Positions 31,160-42,271 are shown, counted from the first letter of the stretch. The stretch is DNA of 64,000 bases from Shinisaurus crocodilurus (GCA_021292165.1 CM037880.1:140370564-140434563), one strand, 5' to 3'. Translations and numbers: made by a program. Notes: a model not told the origin generated them from the sequence alone.

Positions 31160-33115
31160 GACATATGACCTTTTAAATCGTAAATCTAAGGTGCATAATG
31201 AGATTTTTTCGCAAATCCCGCAAAAACAAATTAGAGAGGAACTTGCAATACTCCCCACTTTGGATGAAGTAAAAAAAGCCATTAATCAAATGAAGAATAA
31301 CAAAGCTAGTGGACCAGATGGGATTCCTGCTGAAATCTTTAAAGAAGGGGGCCCCGAACTTGTACAACATCTTCATAAACTCATCGAAAAAATCTGGATA
31401 AGAGAAGAGATCCCAGAAGACTTCAGGGATGCCATAATTATCACCCTCTTTAAGAAAGGTGATAGAACAGACTGTGGAAACTATCGGGGCATTTCTCTCT
31501 TAGCTACCACAGGTAAAATATTTGCCAGGATTCTCGCAAACCATCTTCTATCTATTTCAGAAGAGATCCTCCCTGAAACTCAATATGGTTTCCGCCCCTC
31601 TAGAGGGACAGTAGACATGATTTTTACTGCACGTCAGCTCCAAGAAAAATGCCGGGAGCAAAATCAACCCCTTTATATGGCATTTATTGACCTTGCTAAG
31701 GCCTTTGATACTGTAGACCGAACAGCTCTCTGGACTATCCTTATGAAAATTGGATGCTCCAATAAATTTGTGAATATCTTGCGACTTCTCCATGACAACA
31801 TGACGGCAACGGTCTTGGACAACAACAGCTCTCATGGTGCTCCATTTAAAGTGGGATCAGGTGTTAAATAGGGATGTGTTATCGCCCCAACATTATTTGC
31901 TATTTTCATCGCCATGATTTTACATCTTGTCAAGGGGAAACTTCCCACTCGTGTGGGAATTATATATCGAACAGATGGAAAGCTTTTTAATCTCAGCAGG
32001 CTGAAAGCAAAAAGTAAGGTAATTACAACCTCCGTTGTGGAACTTCAGTATGCTGATGATAATGTGGTCTCCGCACATTCAGAGGATGATCTCCAAACTA
32101 TCCTAAATGCTTTTGCAGAAGCATACGGAAAACTTGGTCTCTCACTTAACATCAAAAAAACCAAAGTGCTTCATCAGCAAGTGCAAGCTAACCCTTTGGT
32201 GATGCCATCTATCCAGCTTGGCGGGACAACACTGGAAAATGTCGATCATTTTCTCTATCTTGGCAGCTATCTTTCTGTTACAGCTAACATCGACAGTGAA
32301 ATCCAGCATCGTCTGAGCTCCGCTCGTGCCGCGTTTTCTTGAATGAAACATAGAGTGTTTGAGGATCAGGATATTTGTAAGAAGACCAAAACACTGGTTT
32401 ATGAAGCCATTGTATTACCAACTTTATTGTATGCCTGCGAAACATGGACTATCTATAAACGTCACCTCCAACTCCTTGAAAGATTTCATCAACGTTGCTT
32501 CCGGAAAATCCTGCGAATTACTTGGGAAGATAGGCGGACAAATGTCAGTGTACTGGAAGAAGCAAAGACTACTAGCATTGAAAAAATGATCCTTCAACGC
32601 CAACTTCAGTGGACCGGTCATGTTGTTCGAATGCCTGACTGCCGTCTCCCAAAGCAGTTACTTTATTCCCAACTCAAGGATGGAAAGCGGAATTTCGGTG
32701 GTCAATATAAGAGGTTTAAATGATGTTCTTAAGGCTAATCTAAAAAAATGCAATATAAACATCAAAAACTGGGAAGCTCTGGCCCATGAACGATCTAAAT
32801 GGAGGTTGGCCTTTCACAAAGGTTCTATGGACTTTGAAGAAGCCCGAGTGCAAGGTGAAAGGGAGAAACGTGCTAAGCAAAAAGCACATCAAATGAATCC
32901 TTTACAGGACCATCTTCCATCTGGTAACCTGTGTCCTCACTGTGGGAAGCTGTGTGGATCTAGAATTGGCCTCCACAGTCACTTATGGACCCATCGCTAG
33001 AGTCTACACAATTTTCTTTAGAATTTTCCTCCTTTTAAAATCACCTTTTTGTAAATTTTTATCCTGGAAGACAATCTTACTCGGTCACGAGTGATCGCCT
33101 GACTGACTGATTAAA
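31160..33115 (+). mobile_element. Zinc-finger-tailed LINE, longest copy (D)
   Basis: About 1.95 kb, 5'-truncated just upstream of the RT domain, ending GAGTGATCGCCTGACTGACTGA. The CTGA-type tail matches copy A. Copies A, B, C and D are very alike base for base, so the family moved recently. Clade is unresolved: the RT most resembles RTE/Vingi-type elements that pair an APE endonuclease with RT, but the endonuclease part is not in the window. Confidence 0.92.
31191..33000 (+). pseudogene. LINE ORF2: reverse transcriptase and C-terminal zinc-finger motif
   Basis: Non-LTR reverse transcriptase, which copies element RNA at a nicked chromosomal target. In order: LPTLDEVKKAINQMKNNKAS (linker), GPDGIPAEIFKEG, FKKGDRTDCGNYRGISLLAT (RT2), QYGFRPSRGTVDMIF, MAFIDLAKAFDTVDRTALW (first catalytic Asp), GVK-stop-GCVIAPTLFAIF (RT4-5), QYADDNVVSAHSEDDL (catalytic YADD near 32,048), LNIKKTKVLHQQ, then LPTLLYACETWTIYKRH, and a CPHCGKLCGSRIGLHSH CCHH-like motif at the very end. 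Only three lesions are seen: a stop at 31,867-31,869 (TAG where copy C has CAG), a stop near 32,340, and a frame change near 32,720. The endonuclease N-terminus is absent through 5' truncation. Confidence 0.9.
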
Positions 33116-33330
33116 ATATTACATGATAAAACCAAGCAGCCAAAATAAATTCAATCAAGAGGTACAGTGGCAATAATAAAATGGATAAAATCAGCCATTA
33201 AAGTGTTGGGCAAATAAAAAGGTCTTCACCTGGCACCTGAAAGGATAGAGGGAAGGCGCTGGGGCCAGGCACACCTCTTTGGAAAGTTGATTCCATAGAT
33301 GAAGTCATGCATCCATTCCCCATTCAATGC

Positions 33331-33668
33331 ATGCACCAACACTGTTTGGAAAGCCAAGCAAACTAACAATTATTCAGGTGAACTATGCCACTGTGAAAAT
33401 GATTCTCTCTTCATTGGAAATGATTCAGATTCATCATCATGAGACCTGATAATTCTTTCCCATGATTTATAGATGTTACTAGTTTTGTCTTTAGGATCCT
33501 CAAGATGGAATACAAGAGATGAGAAATGAATATATATCCCTAAAAAAAAAATTTTTTTCCCAGTACCCTTTTCTCAGGTTTCCAATGACTTAAGTTCAAG
33601 CATAGCTTAACTTTACCAATAATTAAAATTCAAGATGTATAATTTGTTCTGGCTATCATCCTCTGCTA
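33331..33668. other. No recognised feature
   Basis: A/T homopolymer runs at 33,542-33,559 only. Confidence 0.4.
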
Positions 33669-33804
33669 CAGGGCTCTCCAACCTTGGGTCCCCAGATGTT
33701 GCTGGCCTACAGCTCCCAGCATACCCAGCCACCATGGCTAATGGCAAGGGATTCTGGGAGCTGTAGTGCAATAACATCTGGGGACCCAAGGTTGGAGAGC
33801 CCTG
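33669..33804. mobile_element. Hairpin MITE, CTCCAACCTTGGG variant
   Basis: CAGGGCTCTCCAACCTTGGG pairs with CCCAAGGTTGGAGAGCCCTG exactly, and the inner arms pair through CCCAGATGTT and AACATCTGGG. Almost the same termini occur at 48,889. Flanks share only CTCT. Confidence 0.78.
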
Positions 33805-34249
33805 CTCTATGTCTAATTTTTCTACAGTGGCTTAGATTACATACACACTGACTTTTATCCAGTCAAGCTGTGATAGTGATCTGCAAAATTAACCTGTTCC
33901 CAAGGTAGGTTAGGTAATTATTTCTGTCCTTACGTGATTAATTACAGCACTATAAAGTAAATATCTAATCCAAAATCAATTCACTATGTGTGGATTATGT
34001 GTGCTCGAGTTAATTTTTTTCTATAATGTGAGGTTTCCAGGTCCAAACACTTTTTTTTCAGGAAGTGAATCAATAAGCTAAAAGTTTGTTTTATGTAATT
34101 AACAGTGTAATACTATCCTCCAGAAAGTGCTACATGAGTGGGTAAAGGTCAAACTGCAGCTGAAGTCACTGGTGCAATTTACACCATGAGGTGCAAAGGC
34201 AAAAGTGGGAAGGGATGTGGTGAAAGTGGGATGGTGATAATGACCTGGT
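33805..34249. other. No recognised feature
   Basis: Nothing identifiable. Confidence 0.4.
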
Positions 34250-34470
34250 TCGATTTGATTTGACCTGGTTCGCACAACACGACAACCCACCATGACTGAT
34301 CACCCATGGTGGGTTGTTGTGTTTTGTGAACCCAGTGCGGTTTCTGCAGGGTGGCTTATTTTTCATGAACAAGCCACCGTGACAACCCAGGGCATGTTTT
34401 AGGGTTCTTGATACCCGTTGTGGCTTGTTGTGTTATTTGAACCTGGCAGGGAGACTTCGTTGTGAGTTGT
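34250..34470. repeat. Dispersed inverted-repeat element, ACAACCCA/TGGGTTGT rich, copy 2
   Basis: GGTTCGCACAACACGACAACC, then CCATGGTGGGTTGTTGTG, and AACAAGCCACCGTGACAACCC relate it to 8985-9240. Arms such as CACGACAACCCACCATG and CATGGTGGGTTGTTGTG pair closely. Confidence 0.6.
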
Positions 34471-34949
34471 CAGCAATGGCTACAGAACTGGCCAGCCAGA
34501 GCAGCAAAAGAAAGAGGTAGGAAATTAGGAGTTCTGCCACAAAGGTGCCTGGAACTGGAATACATACTGGAGCCGGTGGGAGGGATGGGGGAGGGGGAAT
34601 GAGGGGGGAAACAAGCCATGAGAAGCCCGATCGTCTGTTGGATTAGCAAGCGAACAATCAACCCATGGTGTTTTATTTGTGGGGTGGCTCAGTGTGATGT
34701 GTGTGTGATCAGTTTCCTCTTCACCATCCCAGAATCAGGACTACCTCTTGAATGGGCCCAGCATGATGCATCGAAAGCATCAATGTTAACTCAGTACACA
34801 TCACTGTACTTCAATGCACACCACCTTTTAGCACATCACCTCCACCCTTCACCTCTTAACGCATCTCAGCAGACTGGGGAACGGAATGGCAACCAGTCCT
34901 GTAGCCAATCAAACACAGCAGCAGGCACATAATACACTGCAGCAGAGGA
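34471..34949. other. No recognised feature
   Basis: GGGA-rich purine stretch at 34,568-34,612; no gene or repeat identified. Confidence 0.4.
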
Positions 34950-35305
34950 AGAAAGCTCACATTGAAGTATGGGTAAACTACCAAGCGGATGGAAACATGC
35001 TGTAATAATCCTAAAGGGAAAGCCTAGGAACGTTTCCTGACTCATTTAGGCCTAAAGCTTTAATGTTTTGCGCAGAGAAAGTTATAGAGAGGGTGCTTGA
35101 TGATAGTTTGGCAGTCTATCTGGGGAAACATGTGCTGCTGGATGAAACCCAGAGAGGTTTTCAAAAAAGGAAGAAGGCACTTGCATCATATTATGCATTT
35201 GGAAACTGATATATGGAAAGGGATAATAAGGAATCTTTAGTGGCAGGTTTTGAAAATGTGTACGATATATTGTCTCGATACAAGTTGGTAGGGTTTGGGT
35301 TAAAG

Positions 35306-35438
35306 CAGCCTTCCCCAACCTGGTGCCCTCCAGATGTTTTGGATTACAACTCCCGTAATTCCTGACCATTGGCCATGCTGGCTGGGGCTGATGGGCGTTG
35401 TTCAACACATCTCGAGGGCACAAGGTTGGAGGAGGTTA
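35306..35438. mobile_element. Hairpin MITE, CAGCCTTCCCCAACC family, copy 3
   Basis: Starts CAGCCTTCCCCAACCTGGTG; the far end is decayed (CAAGGTTGGAGGAGGTTA). Flanks GGTTAAAG and GATTAAAA match at 6 of 8. Inserted in the RNase H LINE. Confidence 0.75.
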
Positions 35439-35727
35439 GATTAAAAGGGAGGAATCATGAGGAATCCTTGGGAGGAATCGTGATTTTTTAAAGTAAGAAG
35501 ACTATGCAGAATCAATGGGATGAAAATTTGCCCAATATTCCTTCTGACATGCCATTAATACTATCCCAGAAGGCCACTTTGTCAGCAATACCCTGTTCAT
35601 TTGTATAGTCCATGGCCTTCCTTCAGCTATTCCAACTGGAATTTCCGGATCTTTCTATGCAGATGTTTTTTGCCTTTTGGCCAGGAGTAGTGGTGGCATG
35701 AGCATTCGAGCAGGGATGCTTGCTGAT

Positions 35728-35901
35728 GCTCCCTCCGAGAGCACTTGCTTTGCATGCAGAATGTCCCCAGTTCAATTGCCAGCATCCAGGGGCTGGGAAA
35801 AATCCTTCCTGAAACCCTGGAGAGCTGCTGCCAGTCAGTGTACACAATGCTGGGCAAGATGGACCAAGGGTCTGTCTCGGTATGAAGCAGCTTCCTATGC
35901 T
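35728..35901 (+). mobile_element. tRNA-derived SINE (tRNA-Ala-like head), copy 2
   Basis: GAGAGCACTTGCTTTGCATG, GTCCCCAGTTCAATTGCC (B-box-like), AACCCTGGAGAGCTGCTGCC, CAGTCAGTGTACACAATGC and GGTATGAAGCAGCTTCCTA follow the same order as the minus-strand copy at 18,009. The A-box side is poor. It lies directly before the foldback at 35,906. Confidence 0.72.
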
Positions 35902-35905
35902 TGAG

Positions 35906-36440
35906 GTAACCAACATGCAGAAATGACCTTGGAAAATTAAATGCACAGTAACAAAGTGCTGCACTAACAAAGTGCTGCACTTGTACTAGCTTTTAATCAA
36001 ACTGGAATATATGTGTTAATATTGCTTCAAGTAAATGAATATCAGTCACTTAGCCAAATTCAAGATCCACTAGATGTGGTGGTATCAACAATATACAGAG
36101 GTGAATTCCATTATACATACCGTATATAACAAAGAGCAGCATATGGTGCATTAGATACTTGAGGTTAAATACCAATTTTGGTTAAATACCAAAGACTCAC
36201 GTAACATACATGATGACTAAATATACACACATACTAGAAGGTCAGTGCAATTGTGTGTATATTGTTGATACCACCTCATCTAGTGGATCTTGAATTTGGC
36301 TAAGTGACTGATATTCATTTACTTTAAGCAATATTAACACATATATTCCAGTTTGATTAAAAGCTAGTACAAGTTTCAGTGCAGTGCTTTGCTATTGTGC
36401 ATCTATTTTTCCAAGGTCATTTGTGCATGTTGGTTATCCC
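35906..36440. repeat. Large foldback: ~185-bp inverted arms
   Basis: The left arm (about 35,906-36,100; GGTAACCAACATGCAG, ATTGCTTCAAGTAAATGAAT, AGATCCACTAGATG, GTGGTATCAACAATATAC) is mirrored by the right arm (about 36,256-36,440; GTATATTGTTGATACCACC, CATCTAGTGGATCT, ATTCATTTACTTTAAGCAAT, GCATGTTGGTTATCC) with few differences. The spacer is about 155 bp. The left arm has an extra copy of AACAAAGTGCTGCACT in tandem. It lies within the RNase H LINE. A MITE with very long termini or an inverted duplication would both explain it. Confidence 0.88.
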
Positions 36441-36955
36441 AGTGAGGGCTCCTCTTCTCTTTCTTGTTTTGTATCCTATGCTTGAGGCAAGCTCAGCCCC
36501 ACTCAAAGCCTGCTACAAGCCGGGCTGTGCTTGCCTCAGTCCTGCAAGCTACCACAGCCATCTCCCCCTTTCCCTGCCCCAAGGCCAAGGTGGCAGCAGA
36601 GGCAGCAAGTGTTCCCAGGCCCTAGTGGAGCTTCTTTTTGGTAGTGACGATAAACCAAATATTTTAGATGAATAGTTTTATTGCTGGAATGTTGGTCAAA
36701 TGTTTCTTTTATCTGTTTAAAGTATTTTATCTGATTTTATCATTTTTGTAATGGCTTTGGTTACACAAATAAACGTTATTACTTACTACTTCCACTGGGG
36801 GACTGGGACTATTCCATGGTGGTTAGGGAATAAAATCTATGAGTGTGAAAGGTCTCCTCCGTGATTCATTTGAAAATTGGTGATGAGCAAGGGGGAAGGG
36901 AGATTGTTTGGGAAGTGTTGAAAGCAGGGTCCTAAACATATACTGACCACAGTGG
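36441..36955. other. Unassigned stretch within the RNase H LINE interval
   Basis: Begins CCAGTGAGGGCTCC; CCTATGCTTGAGG (36,475) repeats the text just left of the foldback (35,894). It ends near an AATAAACG polyadenylation-like signal at about 36,768. No family identified. Confidence 0.35.
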
Positions 36956-37671
36956 GGTCAGTTTTGTCATATACACAGATGGATTTAAGGATCCTTGAGG
37001 GGGAAATGTGGGTGTAGAATTTTGCACCCCTGCATTTGGAATTCAGCTGCACATAGACTAGCTGATCAATGGCCATTATGATAGCTGAATTGGTATGGTA
37101 ACCAGAATGTTGGCTTTATATACCAGGCACAGAATGAATGTCTGAGAGGGCAATAGTAATCGGACTCAGCGTCTGGGATATTGGTAATCAAAAATAGATG
37201 TCTTAAACAGGAGGGTGGTTTGGTTAACGGGCATCTACTTTCTGTCACCTTAACATTTGTATATGCATCTATGTCTGTTTATTCATGGGTCGAAACTCAT
37301 GTAGGGATTATGGGCAATGAAGTAACTAATGGGGTAGCCAAGAAAACAGTTACTTGTTGCTATAGAGATATCAACTTGCCTTTTATAGTAATGATGTTAT
37401 TAAAAGCAGAATCAGGGAGGAGTAGCAGGAATGCTGGCAAAACAAGACAACGGTGCAGAGACTTTATGGGTCTTCCACAAATATTAGTGACTCTGGGGTG
37501 TTTGGGCAGTTTGGACAAGTAACTGAAGTGGCAATGTTCATGGTGCTGATAGAGAATCATGCCTTATGCCATAATCTCTACTCTGTGAGAAAATGTTCCA
37601 CAGATGAGAAACTGATCGTGTGGCGGAATTATATTCAATATAGCTTGGAGAGGGGGATATTAGTATTGTTG

Positions 37672-37672
37672 T

Positions 37673-37710
<38 letters not shown>

Positions 37711-37719
37711 ATGATGATG
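37672..37719. repeat. (GAT)n microsatellite
   Basis: About 14 GAT units with one interruption. Confidence 0.92.
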
Positions 37720-37825
37720 TCATCTCATGAGCTTAGCACCACATATTTCCCCCTGAAGGATGGCAGTGCTGATGGTTGGTAGCTGATTGGGTTGATGGTC
37801 AGGAGGCAGGTGGGCCAGTCAATAA

Positions 37826-37849
37826 GCAAGGCAAGGCAAGGCAAGGCAA
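37826..37849. repeat. (GGCAA)n microsatellite
   Basis: Four AAGGC units plus a partial one. Confidence 0.85.
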
Positions 37850-38127
37850 AGGCTTGGGAATGGCCCAGCCAGCAGATGTTCTGCTGAGGCGAGCCAAGGC
37901 AGAGTTCTTTAGGCAAGGCTCCAGGAGTCTGCAGAACAGAAAAAAATATGCCAGTAATTCCCTTTGTCTGCAAGCTGTCCCAATGTCTCACAAAGTAAGG
38001 CACCTGGACCCTGCTGGTACCTTACCAGGCATAAGATAGGATGAAAGGGGACAAAGTTATAGTGGGTCTTGCGGAGTTTTTTTAATTGAGTAGACCCTGG
38101 AATTATGGTTAGTTCCTTAGCCAGTAG

Positions 38128-38945
38128 ATCATAGGATCATAGAATACTGTAGAGTTGGAAGGGGCCTACAAGGCCATTGAGTCCAACCCCCTGCTCAATG
38201 CAGGAATCCAAGTTAAAGCATCCCTGACAGATGGCTGTCCAGCCACATCTTGAATGCCTCCAGTGTGGGAGAGCCCATGACCGCCCTAGGTAATTGGTTC
38301 CATTGTCATATTGCTCTAAGGAAGTTTTTCCTGATGTTCAGCCAGAATCTGGCTTCCTGTAACCTGAGCCCATTATTCCGTGTCCTGCACTCTGGGATGA
38401 TCGAGAAGAGATCCTGGCCCTCCTCTGTGTCAAGTACTTGAAGAGTGCTATCATATCTCCCCTCAGGCTTCTCTTCTGAAGGTTAAACATGCCCAGTTCT
38501 TTCAGTCTCTCCTCATAGGGCTTTGTTTCCAGTCCCCTGATCATCTTTGTTGCCCTCCTCTGAACCCTCTCCAGTTTGTCTACATCCTTCTTAAAGTGTG
38601 ATGTTAGGAACTAGATGCAGTACTCAAGATGAGGCCTAACCAGTGCTGCGTAGAGGGAAACTAGTACACAATTTGGAAGCTATACTTCTATTAATGCAGC
38701 CCAAAAAAGCATTTGCCTTTTTTTGCAGCCACATCATATTGCTGGCTCATATTCAGCTTGTGATCTACAACAATTCCAAGATCCTTCTCGCTTGTAATAT
38801 TGTTGAGCCAAGTATCCCCCATCCTGTAACTGTGCATTTGGTTTCTTTTCCCTAGGTGCAGCACTTGGCATTTATCCCTATTAAATTTCATTGTGTTGTT
38901 TTCAGCCCGTAGAGCCTATTTAAGTTCTTCTATGTCATTAAACAA
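38128..38945 (-). mobile_element. CR1 fragment, 0.8 kb
   Basis: Minus-strand CR1 3' half: AGAGTTGGAAGGGGCCTACA, GAGTCCAACCCCCTGCTCAA at the 3' end, and on the minus strand [20 protein letters not shown] and further up MKFNRDKCQVLHLGKRNQ followed by GDTWLNNITSEKDLGIVVDH, the RT region after the YADD box. The frame is open in pieces, so it is the best preserved CR1 in the window apart from 49.1 kb. Confidence 0.88.
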
Positions 38946-40378
38946 GGATTGGGGTACCAGAATTGGCTGAGAGGCTGGATGACACACACACCCCGCATCC
39001 CTCTATGGACCTAATGATGTCCTTCAGTCCCTGGCCAAAGAGCCAGCTGGAGATCCTCTAGCCAGTGCTTCGGTCAGGGGCCTGGCTTTGCCTTCCCTGC
39101 ACCTTCCCCCCTTGGGGAGGATGGGGGTCAGGTGAAGCTCTTGGGGTGTCTAGTGGCATGCCAAGGGAATATGGCTACTAAGTTCAGAAGGTTAGAACGG
39201 GGGAGAGGGGTTGGAGGCAGGGTTTGTGGATATCATTAATGCCCTCCTCTCTTTCCTCCCATTATTCAAGCACTGGCTGAAGAAGCTTCTATCTCCTCCT
39301 GAAACAAGAGGTGGGACAGGGTTGGGCAGCCTCCGCCCAGCCTTGTTTTAGGTCCCTGCAACCCCCACACTACCATCACCATGCTGCCAAATTTCAGTGG
39401 CCTGGCAGTGGCAGCAACAGAAGCCACACTCCCCCTTTGAAACATGGTTTTCCAGAAGAGAAACTTGTTCATAAGAGAAGGCCTGTCATTAAATTGGATT
39501 CATACATTCAACTGAAAAATCTCTTCCGATAAACAGGAATTGTTTAAACTCTTAAGGCCCAAATGGGTTTCTTTTTTCTTCGTAAATGTAGCTGTGCTAT
39601 CCATTTTCTGCCCCCCTGGGCAATTGCAAATTTGGTCAGCCCCATCAATCAGCTAAATACATGGACAAGCTTTCTTTTCTTGGTGAGTAAGAAAGCAAGG
39701 CGGCAAGCTTCAATATGTGAACAGGGTTTTGTAGTGTGAGGTTTGTAGATGCCCTTAAGTGTTGATGCCTGAAAAAGAAAAGAAAAAAAGACATGGTAAA
39801 CCATGATAATTATAAAGTGCTTAGCATCATAAGTACAACAACATTGTAATCATCCAAGGGTTTGAACAATTTGGACTGATTTTCTATAGCATATAATTTA
39901 CAGTGAGGATGGAACTTGAGAATGTGCTTTCCCTGCCTTAAAGAATCTCTTTCACCCTGGTAGCTGCAGTTTGCCATGCTCCAAGGCAAGCGTTCAGATT
40001 CTAATTTGATCTAAACAAATGGCAACATCTGCAAAAATAGAATACATTAGAGAGACATTTTCATAATTTTATCTGGATCCAATTTAGTCTTCGCAATAGT
40101 AAGTGCAGTACAAACACAATGGGAGCATCATGTGGTCAGTTAGGCAAAGCAAAAACACAGAAGCTCTTATATGTTTGGCAAAGGAGGACCTTACTCCACA
40201 CCAGTCCAATGAAATACCAGCCCTTCTTTTTGAATTAAGTACAGATGCCACATTACAGACAAATGCTGCTTCTGTTTGTAGGGCTGGATAGAGCAGTCTA
40301 TTCCTGTCCATGTCATTTTTGCATGTGTTCAATGATAAGTCTGTTCCATCCTGTTTTCTGTGATTTTTTTTTTTTTTA
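38946..40378. other. No recognised feature
   Basis: No repeat family or coding domain identified; a T run sits at 40,367-40,377. Confidence 0.4.
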
Positions 40379-40720
40379 ACTGGTATGAAAATTCACATTT
40401 ACATTATATGGCTTTCCCCTACAATATGCATTTTTTAATCTATCTTTCCCCTACAAATGCACATTTTGGTAGTTGTAAGATGTGAAAAATTAAAAATTTA
40501 ATAAAAAAACAAAAAAAAACCAAATGCACATTTTGGTATGCATTTCCCTAAAATATGCATTTGGGGGGAAAGAACTGCATCCCAAAATTTGAAGAAGTGC
40601 ACAATCTGAAGGACAACCATGTTCCAAACTGCATATTACTCTGGGAAGTGCAAATTAAGTCGGACCAGTTAAAACTGCAGACTGAACCAAATTCTCCAAC
40701 ATCCCTACAAATGGAGCACA
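40379..40720. repeat. TGCACATTTTGG/TATGCATTT repeated segment
   Basis: Several spaced copies of AATGCACATTTTGG and AATATGCATTT, ending CTCCAACATCCCTAC. Its texture and end resemble the 42.3 and 62.3 kb repeats, so it may be a diverged member. Confidence 0.4.
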
Positions 40721-40746
40721 CTACCAAACCTTTACTTTCACTGTGT

Positions 40747-40877
40747 CAGCCTTCCCCAACCTGGCGCCCTCCAGATATCATGGACTACAACTCCCATTAA
40801 CCCCAGCATCGACCACACTGGCCAGGGATGATGGGAGCTATCCAATACAACTGGAGGCGCCAGGCTGGGGGAGGCTG
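40747..40877. mobile_element. Hairpin MITE, CAGCCTTCCCCAACC family, copy 4
   Basis: Starts CAGCCTTCCCCAACCTGGCG and ends CAGGCTGGGGGAGGCTG. Flanks CACTGTGT and CTCTGTGT match at 7 of 8. Confidence 0.85.
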
Positions 40878-40978
40878 CTCTGTGTTGTGACTTACTAAGC
40901 CACTAAGTTTTGATATGCCAAATAAAAATAATAAATAAAAATCTGTTCCCTCCAACTTAACAAATTAATGACTGGATG

Positions 40979-41191
40979 CAGTGGAGACTGGTGACTCCTG
41001 TGTCAGTGGGGCTCCTTATCCATTGCATCTTTTTGAGCTTTGAGCTTTCTAGGAGCTACCTATGGTATTCTATGGTGGTGAACCTATTTTGAGGATGGAG
41101 TTCAGCACGATGGATAGCTCCTATAAAGCTCAAACAAAAAGATGGAATGGATAAGGAGCCCCACTGACACAGGAGTCACTGCCCCCCCCCG
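40979..41191. mobile_element. hAT-like MITE, GTGACTCCTGTGTCAGTGG termini
   Basis: GTGACTCCTGTGTCAGTGG, GGCTCCTTATCCATT is mirrored by AATGGATAAGGAGCC, CCACTGACACAGGAGTCAC. Outside the arms, ACTGGATG (40,971-40,978) and ATTGGATG (41,192-41,199) match at 7 of 8, as for a hAT target duplication; the outermost bases are altered by a C run. Confidence 0.7.
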
Positions 41192-41526
41192 ATTGGATGT
41201 TGGTGAGATCTTAATAAAACATGCATAAACTCAGACTAAAACACAACATCATCGCAGTTATCACCACATTATAGATTTCAGGGACGTGGAACTTCCAGCC
41301 CACAGAAGTTCTGCATCTGGCCCACAGAGTCTTCTTGGGTTCTTCCAGGGGCAAAACTTGTCCTCTAGTCCTGCCCCCTGGAGGAACACACACACACACA
41401 CCCGAGGAATCCCCACTGTTATCTCTGATCTGAGACAGGAGATAATGGTGGGGATACAGGCAGTCGGGGACTCAGCTGAACCCACTCAGGGGTACAGAAC
41501 CACTTTGCAAAACAGTTCTGTACCAT

Positions 41527-41555
41527 TGAATGATTGATTGATTGATTGATTGATT
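41527..41555. repeat. (TGAT)n microsatellite
   Basis: About seven TGAT units. Confidence 0.9.
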
Positions 41556-41744
41556 TAAACAATATTTAAATACATTCATTTATTTATTTACAAATTCTGT
41601 TCTACAAGAAAAATATAATATAAAAAAAATACTTAAATCCAGCTTTGCTAATAGCCACTCACCCAATCACTGCTGGTTAATAACAGTTTCTTCTAGGAAA
41701 ATACCTTGCAAATTACACAGGTCACGGCAGCACATGACACAGCT

Positions 41745-41910
41745 CAGGGCTGCCCCAAGACTTTTTGCTGCCTGAAGTGAGGGACAAGATGGACCCTCCG
41801 ACTCCCTTCATTCCACCTGCAGAAGCCAACTGGATTGTCAGTAGAATCTTACTTCAACACTGGTGATGTGACATCATCCTCCACCTGAGGGCAGAAAAGC
41901 TAGTTGGGGG
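41745..41910. repeat. Dispersed repeat, CAGGGCTGCCCCAAGAC type, copy 1
   Basis: CAGGGCTGCCCCAAGACTTTT, GCTGCCTGAAGTGAGGGACA, then CAACACTGGTGATGTGACA. The same order is found at 55,147-55,310. The CAGGGC start hints at a hAT terminus; no second end seen. Confidence 0.6.
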
Positions 41911-42232
41911 GGGGGCACAAGGCAAACTGCAAGGCACACAGCTCTATCCCTCAACACCTCACTGCGGCTTCACACCCTCCAGCATCTGCTGCCGCTCTGC
42001 CTAGCGCTAGAGTCAGCCATGTATCAGCTATGAATTATTGAGGAAAACCCATCCCTGCCTTTTGTCATGGGTGGGTCTCTGCCTGACGCATCCCTCCTCA
42101 GTGGTGTCAGCCTGCTGTGGTGCCTGGCTTAGCTGGCATGTTCCCACTGGGACCAGCCATTGTGAAAGGGAAGTGGTTCTCAACTTGCAGCTGCTCTTGC
42201 CTTGAGTCCCATCGAAGGGTATGCGAATCAGC

Positions 42233-42233
42233 A

Positions 42234-42270
<37 letters not shown>

Positions 42271-42271
42271 T
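42233..42271. repeat. (ATA)n microsatellite
   Basis: About 13 AAT units. Confidence 0.95.

Larger units (their letters stand above)
31030..33330. repeat. Older dispersed repeat hosting the LINE
   Basis: 31,030-31,159 (TTATTCACCGCCCATCAGCC then AAGGCTCCCTGGGAGG) and 33,116-33,330 (AAATAAAAAGGTCTTCACC, TGGCACCTGAAAGGATAGAG) look like two halves of one older repeat separated by the LINE at 31,160-33,115. Family not identified. Confidence 0.45.
34950..37650 (+). pseudogene. Decayed LINE with RT and RNase H domains
   Basis: Broken pieces in RT-to-RNase H order on the plus strand. 34,975-35,305: LPSGWKHAVIILKGKP and KVIERVLDDSLAVYLGKHV, then LLDETQRGF, like RT blocks before the palm. Near 35,640: TGISGSFYADVFCLLAR, where the expected YADD has become YADV. 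36,960-37,060: SFVIYTDGFKDP, then GVEFCTPAFGIQLHID, the first RNase H strands. Near 37,285: YSWVETHVGIMGNEVTNGVA followed by KKTV, the HVGIxGNExAD-like RNase H block. Stops and frame shifts are many. Three or more insertions split it. RNase H places it in the I/R1-like side of LINEs rather than CR1, L1 or RTE. Confidence 0.72.
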
